Source: Panopea generosa (Eukaryota; Mollusca; Bivalvia; Adapedonta; Hiatellidae). Taken from it: 64,000 nt of DNA. This document shows positions 46,901 through 53,262 of this stretch, one piece after another (positions within the stretch are counted from its first letter, which is position 1; every line of letters begins with the position of its first letter). Location: NCBI GenBank assembly GCA_029582155.1, contig CM055902.1, positions 17,087,011 through 17,151,010 on the forward strand. Reading direction: 5' to 3'. The position numbers and the translations under genes are program-made. The notes under the pieces were generated by a model. That model worked only from the letters and a program-made list of their open reading frames with translations, ran no database searches and had not been told where the DNA came from.

Positions 46901-48419
46901 GAGGGAGATTGTCTAAATATTAGGTTTGTACTGTTTGAAATTGCTGCTTTTTTTCAGTAGATAGTTGGCACATGAGAGGAATTCTGGGATGGTAAAGGAT
47001 TTTATGGATATGATCGTGTGATATAACGCTGCACTTTTTACTGTGGGTCAAAGCACATAATAATTTCCCACTTGAAATTAATTTCACTTTTAATTAATTG
47101 AACTAGATTGATTTTGATATTAAAGATCTGATTTCTTGATTGAACTTAATCCATTATTTTCATTCAAAATCACAATGTTTTATCTTGAATTTATGTTTAT
47201 TTTTAATGTTCTTTGGTCTTTTTTCGTAATTTTTATATATTTTATTTGATAGAGTATATAGGTAATTTAGTTACATTTATGTATTGAATTGAAATATTCT
47301 TATATTTTGAAATGACTAAGCTTTGTCTGTCTGCTTCTGTCTGTCTGTCCGTCTGTGTTTGTCTGTCCGTCTTTTTAAAGCTTTTAAACAAATATTAGTT
47401 GATTTCAATGCATACATGTATATTAGTAGTGATCGCTACATTAGATAGATGTCATGCATACATTATATTATTGTTATGTATTATAATTGTTGTTTAATTT
47501 CTGGATAAGGTAAATAACTGAAACATTTTCATGTGTAGTTTATGGCTAAAATTTAGGTTGATAACTTCTTTTATTAAAGCGGCATAACCAGTAAGTTCAA
47601 TAAAAAATTTATAATTGTAATATTTTGTATAAATTGTGACTATGTGGATCATATCTGGAGCAAATTATGTTTTTTACCATCAAAAGCATTAAAATCGTTA
47701 TTATTGCTGATATTTGAATTATACCTGACATGGTCAAGGAATAACGTGAATGTATTTATCTGATCTCCGTAATATCTGTAAGTATTCGGAAATTTCCTGT
47801 CATCAATGACTAAAATTACATGACAGACTGGATTGGTGGTTAAGTTTAGACTAAGATTTATACTACCTTATCTTGTAATATTCCTATATGGTGCGGTGTT
47901 TAGATCTGGAGATTGTAAAACTGGGATTTAAATGTCAGTCTCTAGCATGAGCAACCAACACTATTCACTGCACTATTGCTCAGTTTCTGTTGATTCAGGT
48001 TTATCTATTTAGATATAATACATTTCTAATTGCACACTATTTATTCCAACTGCAATCCAAGTACAGAATATTTGTGTGTCTCATTTCACTAGATTGTGAA
48101 CATTGTAATACACATGTAGCAATATTACACAGGTATGTGATGAGTTACATGATGTTAAGATTTGAATTCAGTAATATTTTAAGATACTGTTATCCATATA
48201 TTGTACATGAATTAAACTGTTTGAGTTTCCGACAAGTTGCCAAAGATGGTTAGAAGATGGTCAAAAGTTCCAATTTTATCTTCTTTTTTTATTTAACCAT
48301 TCGTGAATTTATATTCCTTAATTCTACCATTTTTATTCAGACCCCAGCTACGGCGATCTATAGGACAGGACAGTGCTGAAATATGTCATCTAAATCTAGA
48401 GGACCTTGATATTGGATGA
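22908..48419 (+). CDS. NEK-family Ser/Thr protein kinase (16 coding exons)
   Basis: Joining 22908-22990, 25873-25950, 28750-28888, 30370-30405, 32242-32300, 33313-33365, 34081-34208, 35208-35309, 36982-37061, 37750-37911, 38800-38951, 40367-40471, 41209-41345, 42167-42282, 46294-46380 and 48341-48419 gives 1596 nt, 531 residues plus TGA, in frame at every junction. Kinase domain about 4-265: glycine loop GKGGCG (11-16), ATP-binding Lys33 in YALK, helix C Glu52, HRDLKAEN (131-138), DFG (151-153), GTPSYLSPE (170-178), [12 protein letters not shown] and Arg251 in DDRPS. The pattern KIGDFGISK plus GTPSYLSPE is characteristic of NIMA-related kinases, which act in cilia and the mitotic cycle. Residues ~265-310 form a basic, Gln/Lys-rich linker. 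A Ser/Thr-Pro-rich and acidic tail follows, ending in a charged module (residues ~425-531). The subfamily is not assigned. Domain and frame support is very strong; the 5' UTR is not defined. Confidence 0.95.
24089..25872 (+). repeat. Intron 1 minisatellite carrying exon 2 acceptor copies
   Basis: About 38 tandem units run directly into exon 2. Early units are 51 bp and contain CTCTTTCATAG followed by ATTGTATGCCTTGA, which are the exon 2 acceptor and the first 14 exon bases. Later units are 46 bp, with CACCTGTATAG followed by ATTGGTTATACAAG. The last unit ends TGTTTTATAG, the acceptor actually used. Every unit ends in a TAG or GTAG acceptor-like site, so the intron holds dozens of decoys. Some units keep an open frame in the exon 2 phase (24137-24385). 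Confidence 0.95.
25873..25950 (+). CDS. NEK kinase exon 2 (ATP-binding Lys, helix C)
   Basis: It reads [15 protein letters not shown], then [10 protein letters not shown]. It supplies Lys33 (YALK) and Glu52 (QREAK), the canonical salt-bridge pair. Acceptor TTTTATAG; donor AAA|GTAATA. It enters and leaves in phase 2. Confidence 0.95.
26092..26262 (-). mobile_element. tRNA-Leu-like SINE family C, minus copy
   Basis: Reading the - strand, the head TGGCCGAGTGGTCTGAGGCG and B-box GGTTTGAGCCC are followed by 'tctttctccaccaataaaactggatatttcata'. The same head-plus-tail plan appears at 35706-35945. It lies in intron 2 of the kinase. Confidence 0.75.
26634..28664. mobile_element. 2-kb element with inverted ends in intron 2
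   Basis: The left end GTACAGACCGTAATCCATTC, then 'aagtacaccaaa', is matched inversely by the right end near 28620-28664 (reverse complement TTACAGACCGCAAACTGTTC, then 'tagtacaccaaac'). CGTTTG-rich subterminal sequence lies on both sides. No transposase is visible inside, so this may be a non-autonomous DNA transposon. Target duplications are not resolved. Its right end lies 20 bp before the duplicated exon 3 acceptor. Confidence 0.55.
28677..28749 (+). pseudogene. Duplicate 5' half of exon 3 with its acceptor
   Basis: A 65-bp tandem duplication copies the acceptor (GATTACAG) and about the first 56 bases of exon 3 (28685 on, ATTCTGTCTCAGTTGAAACA). The upstream copy carries substitutions (CTTGTGTCACAAG against CTTGTATCATGAG). 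If its acceptor were used, reading would run into the second copy out of frame and stop at a TGA within it, because 65 is not a multiple of three. Confidence 0.9.
28750..28888 (+). CDS. NEK kinase exon 3 (beta4-beta5, hinge)
   Basis: It reads [20 protein letters not shown], then [27 protein letters not shown] and the hinge IIQDYCDGG are typical NEK features. Acceptor ATATTACAG; donor AGG|GTAAGA. It leaves in phase 0. Confidence 0.95.
28925..29283 (-). mobile_element. piggyBac-type MITE with internal expansion
   Basis: The termini are CCCTTTACTTCA on the left and, inverted, the right end 'ggagtaaatgg'. The left flank is TTAA; the right flank is TTAC, a mutated TTAA. The element shares a hairpin core (CAGTGCAGGAAG...CTTCCTGCACTG) with copies at 48683-48894 and 50820-51002. 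In this copy only, a ~28-bp segment ('gacacctctaatatagacgcctttg') has been amplified about seven times (28940-29120). Confidence 0.85.
29522..29597 (+). repeat. (AATG)n microsatellite
   Basis: About 19 uninterrupted AATG tetranucleotides in kinase intron 3. Confidence 0.97.
29886..30188. mobile_element. Probable MITE, TACCCTAT termini
   Basis: TACCCTATTTACCTG, followed by TTGGGACACCCTATG, is matched inversely by TGTCCCAATGCATAGGGTA at the right end. Several internal 'ttgggaca' motifs occur. No coding content; the 88-codon frame across it has no motif. Confidence 0.55.
30370..30405 (+). CDS. NEK kinase microexon 4 (12 codons)
   Basis: Only 36 nt, encoding [12 protein letters not shown] between acceptor TTGTTTTCAG and donor GAG|GTATGT. 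It joins phase 0 to phase 0 and restores the stretch between the helix D region and WFIQII, matching the normal NEK length there (compare x-F-x-E-x-x-I-x-x-W-F). Confidence 0.9.
30664..30915 (+). mobile_element. SINE family A copy
   Basis: It matches 22125-22437: a decayed B-box (GTTAGATCCCC), then 'gggtcatatcaaagactt', 'aaaatggtactagaa', 'tgtctgcggcatgata', 'ctgtctcaagtagac' and a 3' end 'gaacaccatacag'. It lies in kinase intron 4. Confidence 0.85.
31078..31123 (+). repeat. Echo of exon 5 donor region, upstream
   Basis: 'gtgtatatgctaagaaaaaagttttatgtagtatgtagattc' resembles the exon 5 end plus donor (TATATACACAGTAAAAAAGT then TTTACACAGGTATGTAGATTC). It is a weak, diverged copy in intron 4. 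Confidence 0.45.
31368..31645 (+). mobile_element. tRNA-derived SINE family B
   Basis: The head contains AGCTTAGTGGTTAGAGCGTC and a B-box-like GACGAATCCCC. The body reads 'gatacaagtgggaatgttatcagttacttgcggagatg', then 'gagtactggtt', then 'ggatcccagga'. Other copies lie at 34940-35130 (-) and 39045-39245 (+). Confidence 0.8.
32242..32300 (+). CDS. NEK kinase exon 5 (helix E)
   Basis: It reads [19 protein letters not shown] and starts the catalytic-loop Arg. Acceptor TTACTTTCAG; donor ACAG|GTATGT. It leaves in phase 2. Confidence 0.95.
32316..32345 (+). repeat. Echo of exon 5 end, downstream
   Basis: TATATACACAGTAAAAATGT, starting 18 bp after the exon 5 donor, copies the exon 5 segment TATATACACAGTAAAAAAGT. 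It looks like a short tandem duplication of the exon edge. Confidence 0.55.
32610..32800 (+). mobile_element. tRNA-headed SINE-like sequence
   Basis: 'tggtacagtggtatggagcat' resembles an A-box region, and GGGCTCGATCC a B-box about 35 bp later. The body differs from families A-C. Ends are not resolved. Confidence 0.45.
33012..33112 (+). repeat. Two further echoes of exon 5 end and donor
   Basis: 'caatatacagtgtgcacatagcaaaaaagttgcgca...tatagattg' and 'caatgtatacacagtaaaactattctacacatgtatgtaggttcc' each parallel the exon 5 3' end plus intron start. They lie in intron 5 and carry many substitutions, so they are old or rapidly diverging. Confidence 0.55.
33313..33365 (+). CDS. NEK kinase exon 6 (catalytic loop)
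   Basis: It completes [20 protein letters not shown]: Asp133 is the catalytic base and Asn138 the metal ligand. Acceptor TTGATTACAG; donor ATAG|GTCAGT. Phase 2 in, phase 1 out. Confidence 0.95.
33740..33908. mobile_element. hAT-like MITE, CAGGGCTTGAAATTT termini
   Basis: CAGGGCTTGAAATTTC at the left is matched inversely by GAAATTTTTCAGCCCTG at the right. A related copy is at 40958-41164. A clean 8-bp target duplication is not seen. No coding content. Confidence 0.6.
34081..34208 (+). CDS. NEK kinase exon 7 (DFG to SDIW), GC donor
   Basis: It reads [20 protein letters not shown], then [20 protein letters not shown], then DIW. This is the activation segment, with DFG, APE-equivalent SPE and the helix F Asp190. 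The donor is TGG|GCAAGT. Only a GC-AG intron keeps SDIW joined to AVGCLLYE of exon 8; the GT at 34213 would shift the frame. Confidence 0.93.
34940..35130 (-). mobile_element. SINE family B, minus copy
   Basis: The - strand reads 'gaggtcatgagttcaaatccccacctggcatgat', then 'gtatcaagtgggaaaattatcagctacttgcagagatgag', then 'gagtactggttcaa' and 'gggatccca'. This parallels 31368-31645. Confidence 0.75.
35208..35309 (+). CDS. NEK kinase exon 8 (helix F-G)
   Basis: It reads [20 protein letters not shown], then [14 protein letters not shown]. The A-[VL]-G-C-[LV]-L-Y-E and K-x-P-F-x-A-x-N-L motifs are characteristic of NEKs. Acceptor TTTTTTGTAG; donor GAG|GTAAGT. Phase 0 both ends. Confidence 0.95.
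35706..35945 (+). mobile_element. tRNA-Leu-like SINE family C
   Basis: The head GGTCGAGTGATCTAAGGCGC and B-box GGTTCGAGTCCC are followed by 'tatgtgagaaagtttgccagctactcccggaagga', 'cctcaccagtaaaac' and an A-rich end. It lies in kinase intron 8. A 5'-truncated sister is at 40565-40735. Confidence 0.85.
36234..36981 (+). repeat. Intron 8 68-bp array carrying exon 9 acceptor copies
   Basis: Eleven tandem 68-bp units end exactly at exon 9 (36234 + 11 x 68 = 36982). Each holds the acceptor TCTATATTTCAG and then CCAATCCCCAGTACCTAT, the first 18 bases of exon 9 (some units have AGTAGC). All but the first unit are preceded by a full copy of the acceptor tract. Use of any decoy would read [13 protein letters not shown] and stop at TGA, removing the end of the kinase domain. 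Confidence 0.97.
36982..37061 (+). CDS. NEK kinase exon 9 (kinase domain end)
   Basis: It reads [20 protein letters not shown], then SPDDRP, with Arg251 of the C-lobe DxRPS motif. Acceptor CTATATTTCAG; donor CCAAG|GTGAGT. It leaves in phase 2. Confidence 0.95.
37750..37911 (+). CDS. NEK kinase exon 10 (basic linker)
   Basis: It reads [20 protein letters not shown], then [14 protein letters not shown], then [12 protein letters not shown]. It starts with the terminal helix of the NEK kinase fold and continues into a low-complexity Ser/Thr/Lys linker. Acceptor TTCCAACAG; donor AAAAG|GTATTG. Confidence 0.93.
38800..38951 (+). CDS. NEK kinase exon 11 (Ser-Pro linker)
   Basis: It reads [40 protein letters not shown] and [10 protein letters not shown]. 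Several S-P and T-P sites could be phosphorylated (inference). Acceptor CTACTGAAG is weak but is the only one that keeps frame; donor ACAG|GTGGGT. Confidence 0.88.
39045..39245 (+). mobile_element. SINE family B, decayed copy
   Basis: 'gattgctcagtttgtcattcattccgaggttgtgagtttgaatccc' resembles the family B head, with B-box GAGTTTGAATCCC. The tail 'gccagtggttagcagagataatgtgagtc' and 'cttggaa' weakly match 31368-31645. It lies in kinase intron 11. Confidence 0.5.
40367..40471 (+). CDS. NEK kinase exon 12 (acidic)
   Basis: It reads [20 protein letters not shown], then [14 protein letters not shown]. Strongly acidic and Ser-rich. Acceptor TATCTGTTAG; donor GAAG|GTGGGT. Phase 1 both ends. Confidence 0.92.
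40565..40735 (+). mobile_element. SINE family C, 5'-truncated copy
   Basis: 'tatgtgagaagtttgtcagctactttcagaagga', 'aaggtcttcctccaccattaaa' and 'gccatatataacctgaaatg' match the body and tail of 35706-35945, and the copy ends with a T-rich run. It lies in kinase intron 12. Confidence 0.8.
40958..41164. mobile_element. hAT-like MITE, second copy
   Basis: It aligns with 33740-33908 ('ggacttgaaattt', 'cctccctt', 'gaatattaaggtta') and contains about four 21-bp tandem copies of 'cttacttgccctggacaaatg' not seen in the other copy. Confidence 0.6.
41209..41345 (+). CDS. NEK kinase exon 13 (acidic)
   Basis: It reads [32 protein letters not shown] and [13 protein letters not shown]. Highly acidic; the Y-A-D-D-F-E-E-Y motif may be a conserved tail element. 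Acceptor CATTGCAG; donor GAG|GTAAGG. It leaves in phase 0. Confidence 0.93.
41355..41545 (+). mobile_element. SINE family A copy next to exon 13
   Basis: 'catgcagaaggttgtgggttcgatcctcagccatgtcaaa', 'aatggtactag', 'cttgcttggtgctcagcatttagaggat' and 'gtactgtctcaag' match 22125-22437. It begins within 10 bp of the exon 13 donor. Confidence 0.85.
42167..42282 (+). CDS. NEK kinase exon 14 (C-terminal module)
   Basis: It reads [20 protein letters not shown], then [18 protein letters not shown]. An amphipathic, probably helical segment. Acceptor GTTTCTATAG; donor CAGGA|GTAAGT. It leaves in phase 2. Confidence 0.94.
42269..45050 (+). repeat. Intron 14 37-bp array carrying exon 14 donor copies
   Basis: About 75 tandem units of ~37 bp start inside the last 14 bases of exon 14. 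The unit is ATGATATTGCAGGA, then GTAAGTAATAAAGGGGAGGG, then TGA. The exon itself reads ATGATACTGCAGGA|GTAAGTAATA. Most units therefore keep a perfect-looking GGA|GTAAGT donor. A downstream donor would retain GAG TAA, an immediate stop. Variants (CAGG/CGGG, AACAGG/AAGGGG) form higher-order blocks, for example a ~450-bp duplication around 43860-44300. Confidence 0.97.
45072..45228 (-). mobile_element. SINE family C, minus copy
   Basis: 'tggttatacatgttttattggcggagaaag' parallels the tail of 26092-26262, and 'cacttcttccactcgatc' is the inverted, decayed tRNA-like head. Confidence 0.6.
45480..46160. repeat. Decayed dispersed repeat, no coding support
   Basis: Two similar blocks ('gatcgctatttctcaccaacctttggctgcaattcaatgaaacctcacaag' near 45870 and 'ggtcgctatttctcggctaccattggctggaattcaatgatgcttcacaaa' near 46022) show an internal duplication of ~150 bp. 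The 93-codon frame at 45547-45828 has no motif and lies in intron 14. Confidence 0.55.
46294..46380 (+). CDS. NEK kinase exon 15
   Basis: It reads [20 protein letters not shown], then GTLTEDDL. It continues the helical C-terminal module. Acceptor TTTACTACAG; donor CTCAG|GTTGGT. Phase 2 both ends. Confidence 0.93.
46381..48340. other. Intron 15, no other feature
   Basis: T-rich intron with a short imperfect TCTG/TCCG tract near 47325-47372. I see no exon or transposon ends. Confidence 0.6.
48341..48419 (+). CDS. NEK kinase exon 16 (C-terminus and stop)
   Basis: It reads [20 protein letters not shown], then DLDIG and TGA (48417-48419). Acceptor TTTTATTCAG. Final phase matches. Confidence 0.93.
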
Positions 48420-48473
48420 CAAGGGAAATAACTAATATTACCATGACTTAAAAAGTTTGCACAATCATGTGAT

Positions 48474-48479
48474 AATAAA
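48474..48479 (+). terminator. Likely poly(A) signal of NEK gene
   Basis: AATAAA lies 55 bp after the kinase stop codon and is followed by TG-rich sequence (CTGTGTGTGATAATC), a plausible downstream element. Confidence 0.6.
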
Positions 48480-48682
48480 CTGTGTGTGATAATCATAAAA
48501 TGATGACATGCGGACATGCTTCAGTAGTTGTGTGTATTTGGAAACGGAAATTTAGTGAAATGAAGATAAAGTGAAGATCCTGACGAAGCAGCAAGGTAAC
48601 ATGTATGCATGCCAACAGTTCAAAAGTTCATTTAATTTATTTGTTATTATGGTAAATTTTTTGTTAATTTTAAGTCATTTAA

Positions 48683-48894
48683 CCCTTTACTCCATAGATA
48701 TGCGTTTTCCTGCACCAATCACAGAAGGCCTTTGAAAACAGTGCAGGAAGAGTTCAGATTGCTCGTTACGAGCAATCTGAACACTTCCTGCACTGTTTTC
48801 CACTCTGTCAGTTGATCTAAACATAATTCACCCATTGGTGAATAAATGCTTTCAATATAAGAGGTGTCCAAAGGCGTCAGTATGAAGTAAAGGG
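48683..48894 (+). mobile_element. piggyBac-type MITE, copy 2
   Basis: TTAA on both sides (48679-48682 and 48895-48898), termini CCCTTTACTCCAT and AGTAAAGGG. The central hairpin is CAGTGCAGGAAGAGTTCAGA...TCTGAACACTTCCTGCACTG. TTAA target sites are diagnostic of piggyBac-type insertion. Confidence 0.9.
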
Positions 48895-49499
48895 TTAAGT
48901 ATTACAGATCAGCTTACCAATGTGGAACTCCTCACTGATAATACATGCAATTATAAAAAACAATAGAAGGGTAATATTATAAATATGTGTTAAGCGTTGT
49001 GTCACATGAGCTGGTGTGCGGTTATAGGCACTTGTTACCAGTAATGACAACATGGCAATATTGTTGTTTTATTGACTTACTAATCATACTTAGTGTTCAT
49101 TCCAGACTGGTGCCATTGGCTAGTGAACATTTTATGTCCATGCCAAGCCGTCCGTAAAAAATAAACTGTTTGCCGTGCTCCTACCTACTCACTCAAAATT
49201 ACAGCTACCCAAACTTTTTTATTGACTTTCCAAGCATTTAGTTGTTTTTTTTCATGATTTCTGTCTATTTTTCTTTAAAATGACTGTACAAAATCAAAAT
49301 TTGTTAAAAAAAAAATTTTAGCTACCAACCAACCCACATGAAAAATACTATGTCGGAGCACAGCAAACAAAAGCTTTTCCATGATGGAATGAACACTGTT
49401 TTAATGTTTTAATACCAACTAATAATATTTTAAATAAAATCTTGTTTTAGCATTTAAAATGCACTGATAAATAAGTATAGGTTATTTGTTTTTGATAGT

Positions 49500-49530
<31 letters not shown>

Positions 49531-49531
49531 A
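49500..49531 (+). repeat. (TA)n(TG)n microsatellite
   Basis: TATATATATATATATATA followed by TGTGTGTGTGTGT. Confidence 0.9.
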
Positions 49532-49769
49532 CATAAGAAGTTGTTGCTTGTCATAGTGTTCCCCGTGCCAATGTGTGCTTCAGTGACCTGTTTTGTAGTA
49601 CAAGAAACATAGAAATCAGATACTGATAGTGAAGAGGCCCCAAATATAAGTTTGTGTCTGTAAATGACACAGGGCAAGATTTATTATTTTGCTAATATAG
49701 ATCACATGTACTATATTTTACATAAAGACATAATACAACATGATATATTAAACGGAATCCCTATACAAT

Positions 49770-50300
49770 ACTTATATATGAATATGCAGTTATTCTTTAT
49801 ATAGATATGCAGTTATTCTAGATATAGTTATGCAGTTATTCTCTATATAAAATGCAGTTATTCTATATATAGATCTGCAGTTATTCTATATCTAGATACA
49901 CAGTTATTCTATATCTAGATATGCAGTTATATAGATATGCAGTTATTTTATATATGCAGTTATTCTATATATAGATGTGCAGTTATTCTACACTGAAAGG
50001 AAAAAGAAAGAGTACATTTTGGTTTTTAAAATTATTTCATTATTGGCTAAGTTTATTAATGTGATGGAAAATGAACTGATTTTTTCTTATTGTTTTGCTT
50101 TGAAATGAATTAAATGTTTGTTTTTTGATTCAACAATATGATGAAATATAAATATACAAAATTTGTATGCAATACATTTATTGTTCCTTTACCTGTTGAC
50201 GTTTATAGGTATGTATACTTTCTTTTTCCTTTCACTGTATATATAAATCATGTAGATATGCAGTTATTTAATATATAGATGTTTTTATTTAGTATATAGA
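49770..50300 (+). repeat. ~23-bp imperfect minisatellite, split by a MITE
   Basis: About ten copies of a unit like ATGCAGTTATTCTATATATAG lie at 49780-49990 and three more at 50255-50310. The array is interrupted by a 247-bp MITE at 49991-50237. Confidence 0.85.
49991..50237. mobile_element. Tc1/mariner-type MITE
   Basis: Inverted termini CACTGAAAGGAAAAAGAAAG (left) and, reverse-complemented, CAGTGAAAGGAAAAAGAAAG (right), flanked by TA (49989-49990 and 50238-50239). No coding capacity. Confidence 0.88.
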
Positions 50301-50819
50301 TTATGCAGTTATATTGCCTTTGTAAAATAACAAATCTAGAAAATGTCTAAAATATAGGTGAGGTCTTTTCAAGAGTGGAGGAATATTTCAGAACTCCTGG
50401 TACATGTATGTGTGTAACAAAAACAATCATTATATATGAATATGTTGCAAAAAGCAATTGAAATATATGCATATAATTTGAATAGACTGTAAATCGATTT
50501 TAACAAAGTTTGTATGAGCCTTGAAGCCAAACTGAGTTGTAAACCATTTAGTATGAAAACAACAATAATTGTCTCACATAGAACAAAAAAATATATATAG
50601 ATTTCAAGTTAAACTAAACTAAGTTAATAAGGGTTTACAGTTTTGTATATTTTCCAAACCGTCCATGTATTTATTAATGAGATTCAGGTACATTGCACCT
50701 TGTATATTTCTGTATTATATCAATGTGTTGTTATATTTATGATAATTTTATAATATGATCGGTTTTAATTGGTTTTAAATGTTATACCGTTGTCTAGAGG
50801 TACAGTTAACCCATTACTC

Positions 50820-51002
50820 CATAGATAGGCGTTTTCCCACACCAATCACAGAAGGCCTTTGAAAACAGTGCAGGAAGAGTTCAGATTGCACAGTTTTCCA
50901 CTCTGTCAGTTAATATAAACATAATTCACCCATTGATGATACATGGTGAATTAATGCTTGCAGTATTAGAGGTGTCCAAAGGCGTCTATGTGGAGTAAAG
51001 GG
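50820..51002 (+). mobile_element. piggyBac-type MITE, copy 3 (half hairpin lost)
   Basis: TTAA flanks at 50816-50819 and 51003-51006. It is the same family as 48683-48894, but part of the central hairpin (the second arm) is deleted, leaving 'cagattgcacagttttcc'. Confidence 0.9.
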
Positions 51003-51006
51003 TTAA

Positions 51007-52188
51007 GCAACAGTTATTGTTGCAATCTGATAATATCGTAGATTGGATGCTCATTTCAACAAAAATGGAGCCTTTTTACACTGAGGTATAGCATCTTTAG
51101 GCTACCAAGCAATTCTAGCTAGGTTGTAAAAATGAATGAAATTGTTTTGTTGCCGGACTTTATGCCAAAGGTATAACCCTGCTTTTGCTGTTGTTTTCAA
51201 GCTTTGCAGTGTTAAATCACCGCCAATCATTCGTGACAGGGACTACTTTTTATTCCGCAATTTTTTTTTCCATGTATTTGATACAAGCAAGCAGACAAAT
51301 TAAACAGTAAAAATATATTTAGGACATTGTATTATGTCATTTTTTAAAAAATATTGCATCAATTAAACGAAATACTACAATAATATAATAAGGAAGGCGT
51401 ATGAATATTATATGAAGAATGGCTATTGGTACTTTCACGTACATTGATTTTCTATCATATTCTCATCTCTTTATGTTGCTGTTCGTGACAATGATACTTT
51501 TTGCTAATAGCGTAGACCCAGATGACTTAATCTGTATGGTTTGGCTCTCAGTCAGTAAGTTCCAACTAACACCTCTTTTTAAATGATAATGGGACGATCC
51601 AGGAACAACAATGAAAGAGATAGATATTGTTGTGTTTATAGCTGATAACCTGTTATGAAAAATATGAATGAATCTTTTCAAAAAACTACCCCTTGGAGAT
51701 TGGAAAGTTGTGAATTACCATTTTTATAAGTATGTGCAAGGGGGTGGGGGGCAGGGGGATAATTATTCAGATTTCTGATCTGACAAAAATAAATGCTATA
51801 ACAAAAGAAGTGATATTAAGTAATATACTGTACATCATTTTTTTGTGTTAAAAATAGGGCTTCAACAATGTAATATTATGTTTTGCCGTTATATTAATAA
51901 ACATTAGAAATAATAGAAATTACAGTTGTTACTGTTTCATTGTACATTTTTTCAGTAATTTGTATTTCTGATGAAGACATCATTTGTTTTCTTAAATAAA
52001 ATATTATCGAATAAATGAAAAAAAGTTATTGATTACTTACCCTGCTGCACAATCACTACCAGCAGCATGGACATGAACATGACCTGTGATTTTAGAATGA
52101 CAAGCCCTTAAAATATTATACAAGCCTCCATGTTCTCTTTATGTGTGTGGATTGACAACAGGACAGTTTTGTGTCATCTCGTGAAATC
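51007..52188. other. Non-coding, no gene seen
   Basis: AT-rich with a short G-rich tract (51735-51765). A 46-bp segment on the - strand (52039-52084) has good flanking splice signals and is discussed under findings. Confidence 0.45.
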
Positions 52189-53262
52189 TTAACCGTGTTT
52201 ATGCCAATCAGAATATTGGTTGATTGCCATAAGATCCAATCTTACTACATATACAATCAAAGGGAAGTAATAAGTTTCTATGTAATATCCTTGATGACCA
52301 AACTCCTTCTTCACTTTGCACACCGACGAACCTTCACCCTGTTCTTCAGCGATATATGGTTCTTGTTCCCACTTATCACTTAACTGGTGTTTTCCTTTTA
52401 TGCCCACATTCCTCATTTAAACTATCTCCTGGCTTGATCTGTGTCCCTGACCTTTATGTCATATCTCTCTTTGTTCCTTCTTGCTTACAGTTCTGCTTCT
52501 TGTAAAGCTGTTTTGTATGCGAACTGTAACCTTTTCCTCAAGCCCTCAACATACTTAGAGGTAGTCATTACTTCCTTGACTGTTGGTTCAATACCTAGAA
52601 AAGCATCAACAGCCATTCTTGGATGCCTTCCAAATGATGCCTTCCAAACAATGGGGTAAAATAGAATGCTGTCATGTTTGGTGTAATTGTATGCATTAAC
52701 TACTTTGGGGACATACCTTTTCCATTTGCTCTTCTTGGATTCATCTAAAGCTCCCAGCATATCTAGCAAAGTCTGGTTGAACCGTACAACCATACCATTT
52801 CCCAGCGTATGATAAGGAGTAGTCCGAGTGTTAGCTATCAAGCACAGCTCCTTAATTACCTGAGAGCCAAAGTTTCCGTCTTGGTCACTGTGTATTCTGG
52901 ATGGAAATCCCCATTGAACGACTAAGTTCTCGAAAAGAATTTTAGCTGTGGTCCTTGCCGTTTGAATCTTTGTCGAGTACACCTGAGCATATCTGGTGAT
53001 ATGGTCTGTGTAGGTAAGTACATTTTCTATGCCTCCTTTGGACGGCTGCACCGGTAACAGATCTATACATACAACTTTTGTCAGATATGTTGATGTCATG
53101 CTGACCAATGGGGAAGCTCTTGATTCCTTTGTCTTTCTGCCTATGCAGCGATCACAGTTCTGTACCCATCTTGCTATGTCATTGTCCATATTGGACCAGA
53201 AGAAACGCTCCTTTACTAAACATTTATCACTGTCATGCCAATAGAACTCATTTTTGTCAAAT
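52189..53262 (-). pseudogene. Ty3/gypsy integrase, inactive
   Basis: Reading down from 53262: a zinc-binding part (KERFFWSNMDNDIARWV, then CDRCIGRK), then the catalytic core with VVCIDLLP (first Asp), TYTDHITRYAQVY, IHSDQDGNFGSQVIKELC (second Asp) and GNGMVVRFNQTLLDML. The usual GNGxVERFN glutamate is Val here, so the catalytic triad is broken. After a frame break, 52189-52416 carries a C-terminal segment, VGIKGKHQLSDKWEQEPYIA, typical of these integrases. Integrases insert retroelement DNA; this one cannot be active. No reverse transcriptase or LTR is seen nearby. Confidence 0.9.
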
